This document shows positions 43,939 through 55,119 of a stretch of 64,000 bases of DNA, piece by piece (position 1 is the stretch's first letter; each line of letters begins with the position of its first letter). Where the stretch lies: positions 1,292,387 to 1,356,386 of the forward strand of contig JAUZTG010000012.1 in the NCBI GenBank assembly GCA_030734395.1. Reading direction: 5' to 3'. Source of the DNA: Sarocladium kiliense. Taxonomy: Eukaryota; Ascomycota; Sordariomycetes; Hypocreales; Sarocladiaceae. The position numbers were made by a program, and so were the translations under genes. The notes below the pieces were generated by a model. That model searched no databases. It saw only the letters and a list, made by a program, of their open reading frames with translations, and was not told the DNA's origin.

Positions 43939-46474
43939 ATGGAGGCATCCCATAAGTCATCGTCATTGCCGCGTCGGCGCCGGTCAGCTGCTAAAGGGCC
44001 CGAGGCCGGCGAACAGACAGACTCGAACTCAGCCAGCCGTAGGAGAGCCTGCAATGAATGCAAACAGCAGAAGGTTTCGTGTATCTTCGTAGCTGTACGA
44101 GAGGAATACTGCTGACGAACTTTTGTCTCCGGTCTAGCTGCGATGTGATGTAGCCTCGCTTGACCATGGAGGCTCTGTTGTGTGTGCAAGATGCCAACGT
44201 CTCGACCTTGAATGCAGAGTCGAAGATGGCTTCAAGAGGACAAGAAAGCGGAGGCATGTTCCCTTGAACAATTTTTCCATTGCTGTACTATCCATTTATA
44301 TATGTTAACTATGCCACGGTAGGCGCTCGATCGACCTGGAGAATGAGATCCGCGACTTGCGGCAGCAGCTTCAGGAAAGTCGCCAGTCTGCTCCCTCTGG
44401 GCCAAGCCCAGCTGCACCCGGTGTGAGATCGACAGACATGGCGAGTCACTGGGCGGTCATGACTCCTCCGAGCTTTCTTCCCACAATACCCGCGCAAGAT
44501 ACTATTGTCGCTGCTGTGGCTGGGCAAACGGAGGAGACACCAGACTCGGCACCAACAGACGACTTGGAGCAGTTCCAAATTCAGGGTCTCACTACTCGTC
44601 CTGGCCTTGACGAGGCTAAGACGTCTCGGCAGTGGCCTCAGCCGCTTCCACGTCCTCGAGCATTGGGAAACACTGCTTTGTCAGTTGAAGAGATTGATGA
44701 GCTGTTCACGATGTAAGGCAGGAAGCGGGATGCTCTGGAATCCCTCTCTTGGAAGATACATGATTACTGACAAGCCTACTCATAAATCCAGATATTTGAC
44801 GCATTACCACCCTTTTCTCCCTATTATCGATGCAACTAAATCCCCTCATGAGCATTTTCAGTGCTCTGAGCTCCTCTTCTGGACCGTCATCTCTGTCGCC
44901 TCCCGACGTCTCCGATCCCATCCCACACTCCTACCAAGACTAGCCCGCAACGTCACAGACCTTCTATGGAAGACCATACGTTGTGTGCCCCGAGCGGTGC
45001 CGATCGTTCAGGCACTCGCAGTTCTGTGCACATGGCCGTTTCCCACAAGTAGCAGTACCGCAGATCCAACCTTCATGCTAGCAGGATTGATGCTGCAGAT
45101 CGGCACGCAGATGGGGTTGCACCGAGCGCATGGTGCTCAGGACTTTAGCAAGAGCCCAGTCACCTTGAATGCAGTCGAGTTTGAGGAATGGGAAAGAACG
45201 TGGCAGGCTTGCCATATCGTTGCGCAAAGGTTAGCTTCACCCTGAACCTCGAGCTCCGCATGATCATTCTTCAAAACCCGGAAGATCCTTTCGTTTTGAC
45301 AAGCTAAACTGATGCAATCCGCCCGTTCCTATAGTGTCAGTGTTGGATGTGGTCTCCCGAATCCCGTCCAGCCTCATGACTGGCCTCGTCCCTCTCTAAA
45401 CTCGAGCTCTACCACTATTCCGTCGGCTTTCATCTTCCACATGAAGATAGAGAAATTTCGGCAGCGGGTGTCCTCTACACTTGCAGCCCGGGAGACTGAT
45501 AATAGCATCCCTGAGATGGCTATGATTGAGGACAGACTGAATTTGTACCGACTACACGCCTTGGCCCTCGATGATTTATATGCGGAGCAGTCAGCTACAT
45601 CGCGTAAGCAATTTTCATGCATCACATCACTCCGTCTCTATTTTGTGACATGAAACAAGTTCTGATAGAGAACCTCTAGCCTTGATGCCTTGGTACCTCG
45701 CAGCTGCCCGCCTGCACTTCCAGGCTTTCTATCTCCTCGACTACTCGACTCTTCCTGACTACAACGGCCGCATATGTGCTCTCTACACCACCGCCTCCTC
45801 CCTCCTCGAGCTGAGTCTTAACCTCGACAGCGCGCCCACCCATCTGCTGGCCTACTGCCCCTTCTTCAGCTATCAAGTCTTCGTTTGTGCCGCCTTTTGT
45901 GTCCTGAAGATTATTACAAACGGCTTCTTCCGTCGCCGCCTCGACCCTGTCAACGGCGGCAAACTCCTCGAAACTGCTATCGCCTCCCTCCGCACCATCA
46001 GCGTCGTCAACAATGATCTGCCCGCCCGGCTGGGAGACGTGATCGCCTTCTTCTGTGCGCTTCCGGACCCAACGACACTAGGTGGTGTTGGCGTCGAGGC
46101 CGTGCGCCTAACTCAGGTTACGAATCGCTTAAGTATGAGCGTTGTGTACGACTGTTTGTGGACATGGAGGCGGCAGTTCATGCCGCAGGCAAACGAGGCG
46201 CGAGGCGCAAACTCCCAAGACAACCAGGATAAGTCCTCCTTTCTAGCTAGTATATTCTTCCTTCTATTTTCCCCTCCCTCTTCCTCTTCTAGTTTCGTCG
46301 ATTTCCTTCGTTTCTATCCCTATTGAGGGTGGTTGAACCAAAGGGGACCAGTGGTGCTAACACGTATCTTCACGCAATGTTATCTCTGCAGATGATCTAC
46401 AGCGCGCCTTTGGATTCGACTCTCCCATGGGAACCGGAAACTTCTTCGACATGGACTGGTCATCTATATTTTGA
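43939..46474 (+). CDS. Zn2Cys6 transcription factor, Leu3/War1-like
   Basis: Seven exons (43939-44073, 44138-44253, 44323-44712, 44792-45229, 45335-45603, 45680-46249, 46392-46474) give about 666 aa. Zinc cluster: C-x2-C-x6-C-x12-C-x2-C-x6-C from ACNECKQQK across intron 1 to LDLECRVE. KRTRKR linker and a leucine-rich coiled coil (DLENEIRDLRQQLQES) follow, then YLTHYHPFLPIID as in Leu3/War1 relatives. Two splice sites are unusual. Intron 2 keeps frame only with a GC-AG border (GCATGT at 44254). The last intron keeps frame with donor GTATAT at 46250; reading through it instead gives a different hydrophobic tail ending at 46326, without the acidic FFDMDWSSIF end. The start at 43939 is the first ATG in frame. 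Two CCGATCGG sites precede it, suggesting autoregulation. Confidence 0.82.
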
Positions 46475-46965
46475 TTTCCAATGGTAGACACATACCGCAC
46501 CAGCTTTAACCGGGTCAGAACGGCCTGCAGAATTCCGGCTGCACAGAATCAACCGAGAGCACATAAAAAATTAATCACTTCTCGAGCGTTAGAGACTTCA
46601 GCGCTGGAGGTTATGTATAGTATTGGTTGCTGACATGGTCCTACGGCAAGACCGACGGCGAAAAGCCAACACCGACAGTGGGCCCTCATCGGTTCAAAGC
46701 CGAGCTCTGTCCGTACGTATTATGGGGATCGCGGGGATTATAAGGCGAGCGTCGAGCCGCTCTGAGCTTTGTCGTCGTTGTCGCTATTCCACCTACCACA
46801 TGGCTATTACAACTTCGTGACCGACATCCCCAATTTCTTGGATATGATCTAGCGTTGGATTTTAGTAACACAGCATTTACCCCAAAAGAAGAGAAGAAGA
46901 CAACACAGACCTGGAGACGAAAGTGACGAGGCTAGTAAGACATTTCCGCTGGCAGAAGGCACACC
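46475..46965. other. Intergenic, promoter of the fumarase-like gene
   Basis: 491 bp without a gene. No exact CCGATCGG was found, so control of the fumarase-like gene by the same regulator is not supported by this motif. Confidence 0.5.
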
Positions 46966-48638
46966 ATGACAGGACAGGAGACTCGGCGTGTAAGTAATCT
47001 ACGCTGTAAGTGGCTATTCAAGTCGATGGAAGCCCAAGCATGGACACTTGATCCCACGCTTCTGGGCAGAATTGAATGTGCTAACTCTGCGTGCAGCAGG
47101 AAGCGACAAAGCCGCAGTATCGGATTGAACATGATGCATTTGGAGAGGTTCAGATCCCGGCGGACAAGTACTGGGGCGCTCAAACACAGCGTGCCATCGC
47201 CGTCTTCTCCATCGGCTGTGAGAGGTTTCCCCCGAGTCTGATGCGTACCTTCGCCTTGCACAAGATTGCCGCTGTAAGAGCAAATCAGCGACTCGGGTGT
47301 CTTGATGAGCGAATCACCAAGGCTATCGTCCAGGCTGCTACTGAACTTCGTGATGGAGCATTTGACGAACATTTCCCATTGACGGTGTGGCAGACAGGCT
47401 CAGGGACACAAACAAATACGAACGTCAATGAGGTCATTGCCAATCGGGCTAATTTGATCATCGCGGAGGCAGAGATGGAGGAAAAGGCGAAGACGTCGGT
47501 GTTGGGATCAAAATCTCCCGTTCACCCAAACGACCATGTCAACTGCTCCCAGTCCTCCAACGACAGTTTCCCAACAGTGATGCACATCGTCACTCTCACC
47601 GAGCTATGCAACAAGCTCATACCATCTCTTCAGAAACTGGAACAGTCTCTGGAAGGGAAGGCTCGCGAGTTCCAGCACTTGGTCAAGATTGGGCGCACGC
47701 ATCTTATGGATGCTGTGCCCATGACGATGGGACAATCATTTGATGCCTTCTCACGGCAGATCAGCCACCATATTGAGCGCCTTCGAGCAACCTTTGATAG
47801 GCTGCGGGAGCTGCCGCAGGGTGGTACGGCCGTGGGATCAGGGGTCAACGCGCCGACTGGTTTTGACAGGTTGTTCTGCGAGGAGCTCAATGCTGCTCTC
47901 AACGCTTCTCAAGCCACTTCCAATGCTGCAAACCCTGATGCTGGTTGTATGCATTACAGCATAGTTGAATTCATCCCGGCCGCTAGCAAGTTCGAGTCGA
48001 TGGGCTGTCATGACGCGCTCGTAGACGTCAGCGGACTACTCAGCGGCCTTGCCACGACGCTGCTCAAGATGGCTACGGACCTACGCTTTCTTGGCTCAGG
48101 GCCGCGGTGTGGCCTCGCCGAGTTGATCATTCCCCACGATGGCCTAACATCATCCATCATGCCAGGCAAGCGGAATCCGACCCTAGCTGAGGTGATGAGC
48201 CAGATCGCCTTCCAGGTAATGGGAAATCACACCACAGTGACCATGGCTGGAGCGGCTGGCGGGCACTTTGAGCTCAATGTAGCAAAGCCTATCATCATAT
48301 ACAACGTGCTCCAGAGCATCACGCTTCTGGCAGAGGGTGTAAGGTCATTCTCAAACGGGCTGATCGAGGGTTTGAAGGTCGATGAGAAAACGCTCAAGCG
48401 GAACGTTGAGAGTTCACTGCTACAAGCGACAGCCCTGAATCCGCTGATAGGTTACGATGCTGTCTCGAAGATTGTGAAGCTAGCGATGGACGAGGATCTG
48501 GGGCCCCGAGAGGCGGCACTCAGGCTGGGGTTGGTGTTAGGCGAACGGTACGACGCAGCGACAGACCCTGCGAAGATGATCGGGTTGCCATCTACCGCAG
48601 AGACGCAGGAGAATGAACGTTCCAACAGTCACGCATAA
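46966..48638 (+). CDS. Class II fumarase-like hydratase, cytosolic paralogue
   Basis: A 24-nt first exon (46966-46989) and a second exon 47097-48638 give 521 aa. The three conserved regions of the superfamily are present: GSGTQTNTNVNEV, KSPVHPNDHVNCSQSSNDSFPT-type region 2 (split here for brevity), and the flexible SS loop SSIMPGKRNP. GHFELNVAKP near residue 380 is fumarase-like rather than aspartase- or argininosuccinate-lyase-like. The signature has R for V in PGKRNP and IPHDGLTSS where housekeeping fumarases have a PENEPGSS-type sequence, so substrate range may differ. There is no mitochondrial presequence. Placed after a C-C lyase, permease and regulator, it could hydrate fumarate or a methyl-fumarate such as mesaconate. 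Confidence 0.87.
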
Positions 48639-48694
48639 CAGTATTCGCGAGTTCCAAGGCTGTGGGGTAACGAAACTTCAATGGGGTATCATAA

Positions 48695-49378
48695 CTATAG
48701 CTCCTCAATTTCCCTTCCTCTCTTCTTCTTCACCATCGCTGCATGTCGTTTCTGATGATACTTGACGTCATCCGGATATAAGGGATTCCAAACCGTGTCA
48801 CATACTTTGCACTCTGAAAACGCCGCCTGTGGTGAGATGTTCAGCGTCGTCTGTACAGCTGGCGCACTTGCTGGTTTCCTGCCATGCTTCTCCTTGGTCG
48901 GAGGTTGCTGATTTCCCAACGAGCTGTTCGATTCCTCAAGTGGTTCTCTCGCCGGGCTTCTCTTCTTTATTGAGGATGTCCTTGAGTCTTCTTCAGAGAC
49001 GGTCGATCGTAATCGGAGGATCCTGGGTTTCCGTCGGACTGGTCGAGGCGGACTTGATGCCCCCTCATGTTCCTCCTCTTGTTCTTGTTTCTCCTCTGTC
49101 TTCTCCCGCTCCAGAGGCTCCACCTCAATGCGCTTGAAGTAGCCCAAGATAGAGCCCTTGGTTCCTGTTGCTGGCGCTGGCTTGGTGGCCGATGCTGTCG
49201 GTGAAGTAGTCTGCTGGACCTCTGGTTGCGGCTTCGCCTCCCCCGCTTCGACGGAATCATCATTCGAGAGACGCCTTCGTTTCTTCGTCGGTGGCTCGAC
49301 GCTTGCGCTGGCCGTCGCTTGTGTTCGCTTCCCGTACGTTCGGAGCGGCTTGTCGCGTTTGCGTAGCTGTGGGCTCAT
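48695..49378 (-). CDS. Stand-alone ESCO/Eco1-type zinc-finger protein
   Basis: A 227-aa ORF from ATG 49378, ending 56 bp from the fumarase-like stop (convergent). The N terminus is basic and disordered (LRTYGKRT, KKRRRL). KGSILGYF near residue 75 resembles a degenerate PCNA-interacting PIP box. The C terminus carries a C2H2 finger: CKVCDTVWNPLYPDDVKYHQKRH, the form found in Eco1/ESCO cohesin acetyltransferases. The acetyltransferase domain that should follow is missing, because the frame stops and the neighbouring gene begins. It may be a chromatin or replication adaptor that kept only PCNA binding and the finger. An intron leading to more sequence is not seen. Confidence 0.75.
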   Translation of the reverse strand: MSPQLRKRDKPLRTYGKRTQATASASVEPPTKKRRRLSNDDSVEAGEAKPQPEVQQTTSPTASATKPAPATGTKGSILGYFKRIEVEPLEREKTEEKQEQEEEHEGASSPPRPVRRKPRILRLRSTVSEEDSRTSSIKKRSPAREPLEESNSSLGNQQPPTKEKHGRKPASAPAVQTTLNISPQAAFSECKVCDTVWNPLYPDDVKYHQKRHAAMVKKKRGREIEEL

Positions 49379-50160
49379 CCCCCTCTTGGTTCTGAAGCGC
49401 GTCAGAATCGTAATCCATGGAGTCAGCGCGATGCTGCCTGAGCCGAAAACTTACATCGCGTAGTCTGTCGAGGTTGTGATCATGTTGGCATTGCAAATCG
49501 AGGATAATGATGGCGGTGGTTATAGTGACACGCGTCTGGGATGCTGTGATTTCGACTTCAGCGTCAGAAGGACAAAAGCCTCAGGTCCCGGGTTCCACGT
49601 CGGAATATAACAAGGCCAAACCTGCAGAGATGACGAATCGTGAATTGTTTGTCTCCATAGGCGCGATCGGATCTTGGTTCCTGGAGTCGGAATATCAGAT
49701 GCATTTAACGCGTGCCCCACCATCAGGACGCGTTGAGACGCGTCCAACCAGACACCCAGCACTCCACCACAACGTCGTGGTTTGCGAGAACCTCCCACCG
49801 TAGGAGAGATTGATTGAATTGTTCCCCTGAACACTCGAAAGTTCTGTGAGGTTAATGAAAATTTTGTCATACAGGAGCGCAACAGACATACAGGAGCTCG
49901 CACAGGATCGAGTATTGTCACCAAAAGTAATCTACTAGAACCACTGTATTAAGTGCAAAGCTCCGGGCACAGGATCTACGATGGCGCAGTCGATAAGCCT
50001 ACAATTACATGATGATTTCTGTCCTCCAGTAACCTGTCATTTTCGATGAGCTTCGTGCATGAAATCGTACGATCGACTTTACGGAGCGGACATCATTCTT
50101 GGTCCTGGTCGATACATATTTAGCTTCGGTATGAAATGTTTATTTGCAATTGCTTCGTTC
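49379..50160. other. Intergenic
   Basis: Promoter of the zinc-finger gene and 3' flank of the VMA12 gene. No gene recognised. Confidence 0.45.
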
Positions 50161-51049
50161 TCATGTTTTATCGTCATCGTCCTTTGTCGGCACATTTCGT
50201 CTCCTGACCTTTTCATCCACAGCATCATCTCCTTCTTTGATCATCAGTACCTCCCCATCTACACCTCCCTTCTCCCCAACCACCCACGTCTTTACCACCT
50301 CCCTCACCTCCTTCACCTTCTCCTGTCCCTTCTTTGCCTCCCCCATTTTCCAAACATAAGCTTGATAAACCACCACCTCCGCGATCCCCACCACCACACT
50401 CCCCCCCATCGTCAGGAACAGCCTCGCAGGCGTATTCCACCACCTCGCAAGTACCCACAGCGTCCCTGCCACGCCAGCGATGCTAACCAGGAAGTTGATG
50501 AGGAGCATGAGTTGTCGGTGGATATCATTGTTGGTCACTTCGTCGTCGCCCATGTCGGCTGAGGTGAGGGGTCTGTTTGCTTCGGTGAAGGAGCGGGAGG
50601 AGTGTGGCGAGAGAGGATCGAACGTCGAGGTTGGGGCGGGAGGGTTGAGCATGCGTTCGTAGGCGCGGGCTTCTTCTTCGCGACGGAGGCGGGCCATAAG
50701 GTCGAGGTATTCCTTTGACTGATGATGCGTTAGTGAAGGTTTCTTCCCGACACCTCTCCGGCTGTCCTACCTTCTCCGGCTTCGGTGGTGGCGGCGGAAC
50801 ATAGACTCGAGCGCCGCGCAGTAATGACTCTAAGCTCGGAGGAGAGTCCGAGGCTTCTTTGAGTCGAGTCCAGACGTCCACCAGCTGACCGTGGGAGATT
50901 GGGTTGTCAACTGCCGGGCTCGCTAACGACGGTTCGGGATCAGATGCAGGTTGCGCAGCTTCCGAGCTGTTCTCGTCGTTAGGTGTCGTGGCAAGAGGCA
51001 GCTGTTCGATAGCCTCGACGGCCGCAGCTGTCATGGTAAGAAGCACCAT
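50161..51049 (-). CDS. VMA12: V-ATPase assembly factor Vma12/TMEM199-like
   Basis: Two exons (51049-50771, 50718-50161; 52-nt intron) give 278 aa; a second in-frame ATG at 51034 is an alternative start. The conserved block SLESLLRGARVYVPPPPPKPEKSK is split by the intron, then EYLDLMARLRREEEARAYERML follows as in Vma12 proteins. Two membrane segments, about LMLLINFLVSIAGVAGTLW and LFLTMGGSVVVGIAEVVVY, are separated by a short loop, and the long C terminus is charged. The protein works in the ER membrane, where it helps Vma21 and Vma22 assemble the V0 sector. A housekeeping gene that marks the end of the gene-dense part of the window. Confidence 0.85.
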
Positions 51050-52856
51050 CTTGAAGGCCTATGCCGCGACAAAGTTCTAATCGAACGTTGTCGTGTCGCT
51101 GTCTAAAGTTCCGCCAGAAGGATGTCTCCGTAGGCAGCCGGCAGGAGCTGTTGTGTGCGGCAGACGGTCTCACACCTCGTGCCAATTCGATTTTACACCA
51201 CATACCTGCATAGGATAAATATTTCATAATTATAAATTAATTAAATTTATTAGCTTATTAAAATTCAAAGTTATTCAAATATAATAAATAAATAAATTAA
51301 TAAATATATACAATTATTTTTATACTTAATTTCTTATAAAATAAACAATATTTTTATATATAATTAATTTAAAAAGAGTTTATAAAATAAAATAATAATT
51401 TATATATAATATATATATATATATATATATTTATTTATTTATTATACTCCGCTGACCCTCTATAGGGTGGGCGGTGCCTCTATCTGTAGTAGCTCGGGGG
51501 AAAACCTTATAAAATAGGATGAAAACCCCGTGCTATAATATATATATTATTATTATAATATTATAATCTTTTTTAAAAATTAATATTAAAAGAATTAATA
51601 TTATCTCAGTGTCACGGCCTGCCTTGTTCGGTTTAGCGCCCCTTTGACCTCTCCACTTCGCGCCGCCCCGCCGCTCGCCGCTTTGTCGCGTCACTATAAA
51701 GACCCCTTCGAGTCCTGCCATCTACGACCTACCTCTCCTTTCCTCTTCCTCTCTCTCTGCACCCCCTCCTTCTCCTGCCCAGCTGGCTGCCTTCCTTCTG
51801 CCCCTACAACATGGCGCCGCGCCATCTGCCGTTTCTTTCGCGAGACGCGGCCCCCCTGAGCCACGGTGAGTGGCCCCTTGTGTGCCCCCTGGGAAACCCG
51901 CCGTGTCTGGCGCAGACTGCCAGGACTGACTGATGCGTGCGATACTAGCTTCCCTTGTTTCCCGATTGCGCAGGCAATGATGCGTCGTTGTGACGTTCTA
52001 CCGACTCAAGCTTGCCTGAGTCTGAATCGCTGCTGCACTTCTCTCGAAGTCCGTCTCCTCGTACTCAATCCGACCGCTCTCGCCTCCCCGGTCGTCGACT
52101 ACCCGCTCGACTCGTGACCCTCGCGAACCAAGGCCTGGCCGGCACTCGTCTGACAGGACTCGGAGGCCTCCCGGGAGGTCCGCCCTGGCACCCTGGCCAC
52201 GTCATCACGCTGGTCGCTTGCCACGCTGAAACGATCCGCGGGAGCTTAGTGAAGCCCCGTGTCACAAACCCAGCATTTCTAGGAGCCAGAGCCCACCGCT
52301 CGGACCGCCGTCTGTCTCATGAGCGATCATGGACGAGGCGTTGTCGGTGACGATGAGCCAATGGCGAAATTGCCGCATGCACATGGGTGGATTCTCGACT
52401 GTTCGATGCCTGGCCAGGCGCCTGTTCACCTCTCCGAGCTGGCGAACTGGTTTCCACATGGGGAGCGGACCATTCACGAGATGAGGAGCCATGGGGAGCC
52501 TTGCAATCTCCGCGTATCCAAATCTTGTCTCGAGCCTATGATTGGCCTCGATCCAGACATTTCGCCTTGGCGAGCGCGCCGTACGCCAGTTCAATCAGTC
52601 GGCCATCGCCGAAGTGGGCGCTGCATGACGCCCGCGAGTAGCCCTGGTTCCGCTGCCTGGGAACTTGTATGATGCATGAGGCCGTATCGAGCGAGTGGCT
52701 CAGCACCAGGGAAAGGGGTTCGGTCCAAGGTTACTTAAAACCCCTCGTCTTGCCTGCATTGCTAGAGTCGCAGATTTGTCACAGCTCTTCTCTTGCTGCT
52801 CACACAACTTACTTCGCTTCCTAAGGACCAGGTGCAGTCTGCAGACGTGCACAGAA
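51050..52856. other. Intergenic with AT-rich island followed by GC-rich sequence
   Basis: 51220-51605 is an AT-rich island (separate entry). At about 51690-51850 there is a promoter-like stretch: ACTATAAAGACC, a long CT-rich leader and an ATG at 51811 with an 18-codon frame running into GTGAGT at about 51867. I could not find a following exon that makes a recognisable protein, so no gene is called. The rest to 52856 shows nothing clear. Confidence 0.4.
51220..51605. repeat. AT-rich island, probable RIP-decayed repeat
   Basis: Nearly 400 bp dominated by TAATAA, TATATA and TTTATTTA steps, interrupted at about 51446-51525 by a short GC-containing insert with the inverted repeat ACCCT...AGGGT. 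Sharp edges and absence of CG fit RIP or a simple AT spacer. It separates the housekeeping genes from the repeat-rich end. Confidence 0.5.
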
Positions 52857-54584
52857 ATGACTCCGCAGGTTACTCTTGAAGGGCAGCATTTCTGGAGGCC
52901 TCGAGCTGCCGCCGAGCGAGGTAGTGCCCCCGAAAGACAGCTGCCATCTCCTTTGGACCACTATCATAGGCCATCGGAGCCAGGGACACAACCACCGGTA
53001 TACGATGTGGGTGGCGAATCTAGCAATAGGTTAGTAGCATCTCGCGGACTAACCTTGGACACGCCGATTCATATTCCCTCCGATACTAGGACTTCGGACG
53101 AGGAGCTTGAGGAGACTGACTTGGCAATCGGGATCGAGCTCGACAGTCCCTTGTCTTGTGGCTCGCCGGCGGATACTTTTCCGGACTCTCTTGTGGAGGG
53201 GACCTCGTCTACGGATGAGGCACGGCATGAGAGCATGCCTACCCACGGTACTTTGCTTAACCTATCCCTGATAAGTTCGTGAAGGACAGAAGCTGACAAA
53301 TTTCCAGCCAAGCAGCTGCCCGAGCTCGGGCTCGAGGAGGCAGAGGTCGATAAACGGGGTGGCCGGCTATCACCAAGGTCCGCACAAGCTGGCGACATCG
53401 AGAGGGAGGCGTTGATTTGCCCTCCCATACCGTTGATCGAAGCCGTGTCCGCGACTCAGTCGAGGCCGCCGTTGATAGTGTCTCCTTCCCTGGATGCATC
53501 TGAGACTCGAGCGGATGCTGGGTTGGTAAATCTGTCTACGAGGGTCGCACTGAATGAGTTTCCCGGAGGACGAGAGAGCCAGGTAACAACGCATAGCCTC
53601 AACGCGGAGGTTGCCAGGGTTGACTCAGCGTCGACCGAGGAGTCAGCGAGCCCTGTGCCCCATGTGCTTGATACAGACTCCCCTTACCGTGGATCTGCTG
53701 TCGAAAGCGGGAAGAGTGCTAGCTACGGGCTAGCGGGATATGCTGCTAGGACTCATTCCAGAAGTAGCACGCCAACGTTGCAAGATCGTCATACCGCAAT
53801 TATCGATACGGCGGTGCAGCCGCTGCATTCACGTGAGCCGCTTTCCCCCCACGGTACTGCACTCGACTCGGACTGCAGTGCTCTCTCTGACTCTGGAGCA
53901 GACGCTCTCTCCGCTTCGGACACCAGCTCGGAGCGTGGCTTGCTCTATGATCATGATGACAGTCCGTCCCTGACCGATAATTGCGATACGCAATCGGTAA
54001 CCAATAGCCTGCTTGAGCGGGCGGACGAGGATGACGAGGAGCCATTGCGTAAGCGCCGAAAGACAAGGTCAAGTGCGTCAAGCAATTCTCCGGATCTCGA
54101 TCTTGCCACTGCACTAGAGCGGGTCCATTCTGCGGAGGTTGGCCACGACACGGTGGCAAGAGGTCTTCAAAGCCCGCCCGCATCGCTACGGTCGATCCCC
54201 AGGGACGCCGGCAAACCCGATACCGCATCATATGAGGAATGGCAGGGTGTAGTAAAGCTGACCACTATCAACGGTGTGACTAGCTTTGAGGGTCATTTCG
54301 AGGGAGAATTGAATCCCGGACTACTCCGCGCGCTCAAACTGACCATGTCTGCCATGAAGGGCCCGCCAGGAGAGCCGGGAGGCGGCAAGGTGCGCAGGAT
54401 GGGAAAGAGAAGGGCTCGCAGAGAAAGATTTACGGACGAGGAAGAGAAGCTCCTTCTGTCGCTGAAGAAGCAAGGTAACCTCACCTGGGATGGCATTTTC
54501 AAAAAATTCGATTCTGAATTCCCTGGGCGTTCGAAAGGATCTATACAAGTCCACTACTCTACGAAATTAAAGGATAGAAATTGA
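52857..54584 (+). CDS. Large disordered protein with C-terminal Myb/SANT-like domain
   Basis: Two exons (52857-53247, 53308-54584; 60-nt intron) give 555 aa. Most of the chain (1-400) is Ser/Asp/Glu-rich and low in hydrophobics, with an acidic then basic stretch EDDEEPLRKRRKTR at about 400-415, a likely nuclear signal. Around 455-490, YEEWQGVVKLTTINGVTSF is followed by ELNPGLLRALKLTM, a short ordered segment. The last 55 residues, RERFTDEEEKLLLSLK to HYSTKLKDRN, form a Myb/SANT-like helix-turn-helix with tryptophan in NLTWDGIFKKF. Such proteins are common in repeat-rich parts of fungal genomes; whether it is a host regulator or element-derived cannot be told. Confidence 0.7.
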
Positions 54585-55119
54585 CACTGCTTCCTTTTCC
54601 AAAACCTAGACTGAACCCTTTTCAAGGCATGGTGAGGCACCATTCTGAGTAAACGATAGGATCCATGCTCTATTCGGTAGATCCCGTTGCACACGTGGCA
54701 TATACTTCCGCGACGCTTTGCGATCTTCCGACTGGAACAGTATTGCTAACGATAGATGACTCACGATCTCTCCCTTCACTACGTCCACATCGCCCAAGCG
54801 AGCAACCCATTACCGCCCGAGCAGTCAGGTGCACTAGGCTGTGCTTACCCAAAATTTCATTAATCTTTGAGCCGATACTGTACTGTACAAGAATGCGTAG
54901 CTCCTGTTCTATACCGTCTATATATCCAAAGTACTCCGACCTTCAGCTTGCGACACCATTAATAGATACAGACAGGGGTTATGGATTTGGCAGTGGCCTC
55001 AGAGCGACACGCAGTTTCTCACATCTTGACGTGATCGGTGGCCGATCGAAACATCGTTCGATCTTGGAGGTTGGGATCGGGAACGTGCATTGAGATGGAA
55101 CTCTCAGTTACTGAAACTA
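54585..55119. other. Intergenic
   Basis: Nothing recognised between the Myb-like gene and the arginase remnant. Confidence 0.4.

Noticed and set aside
46231..46391. AT-AG or AT-AC type intron at GATAAGT in the Leu3-like regulator
   Set aside because: A canonical in-phase donor (GTATAT at 46250) is available 19 nt later, so a non-canonical intron is not needed.
51811..51870. Gene start after a CT-rich leader
   Set aside because: A promoter-like leader and an ATG are present, but no continuing exon could be found.
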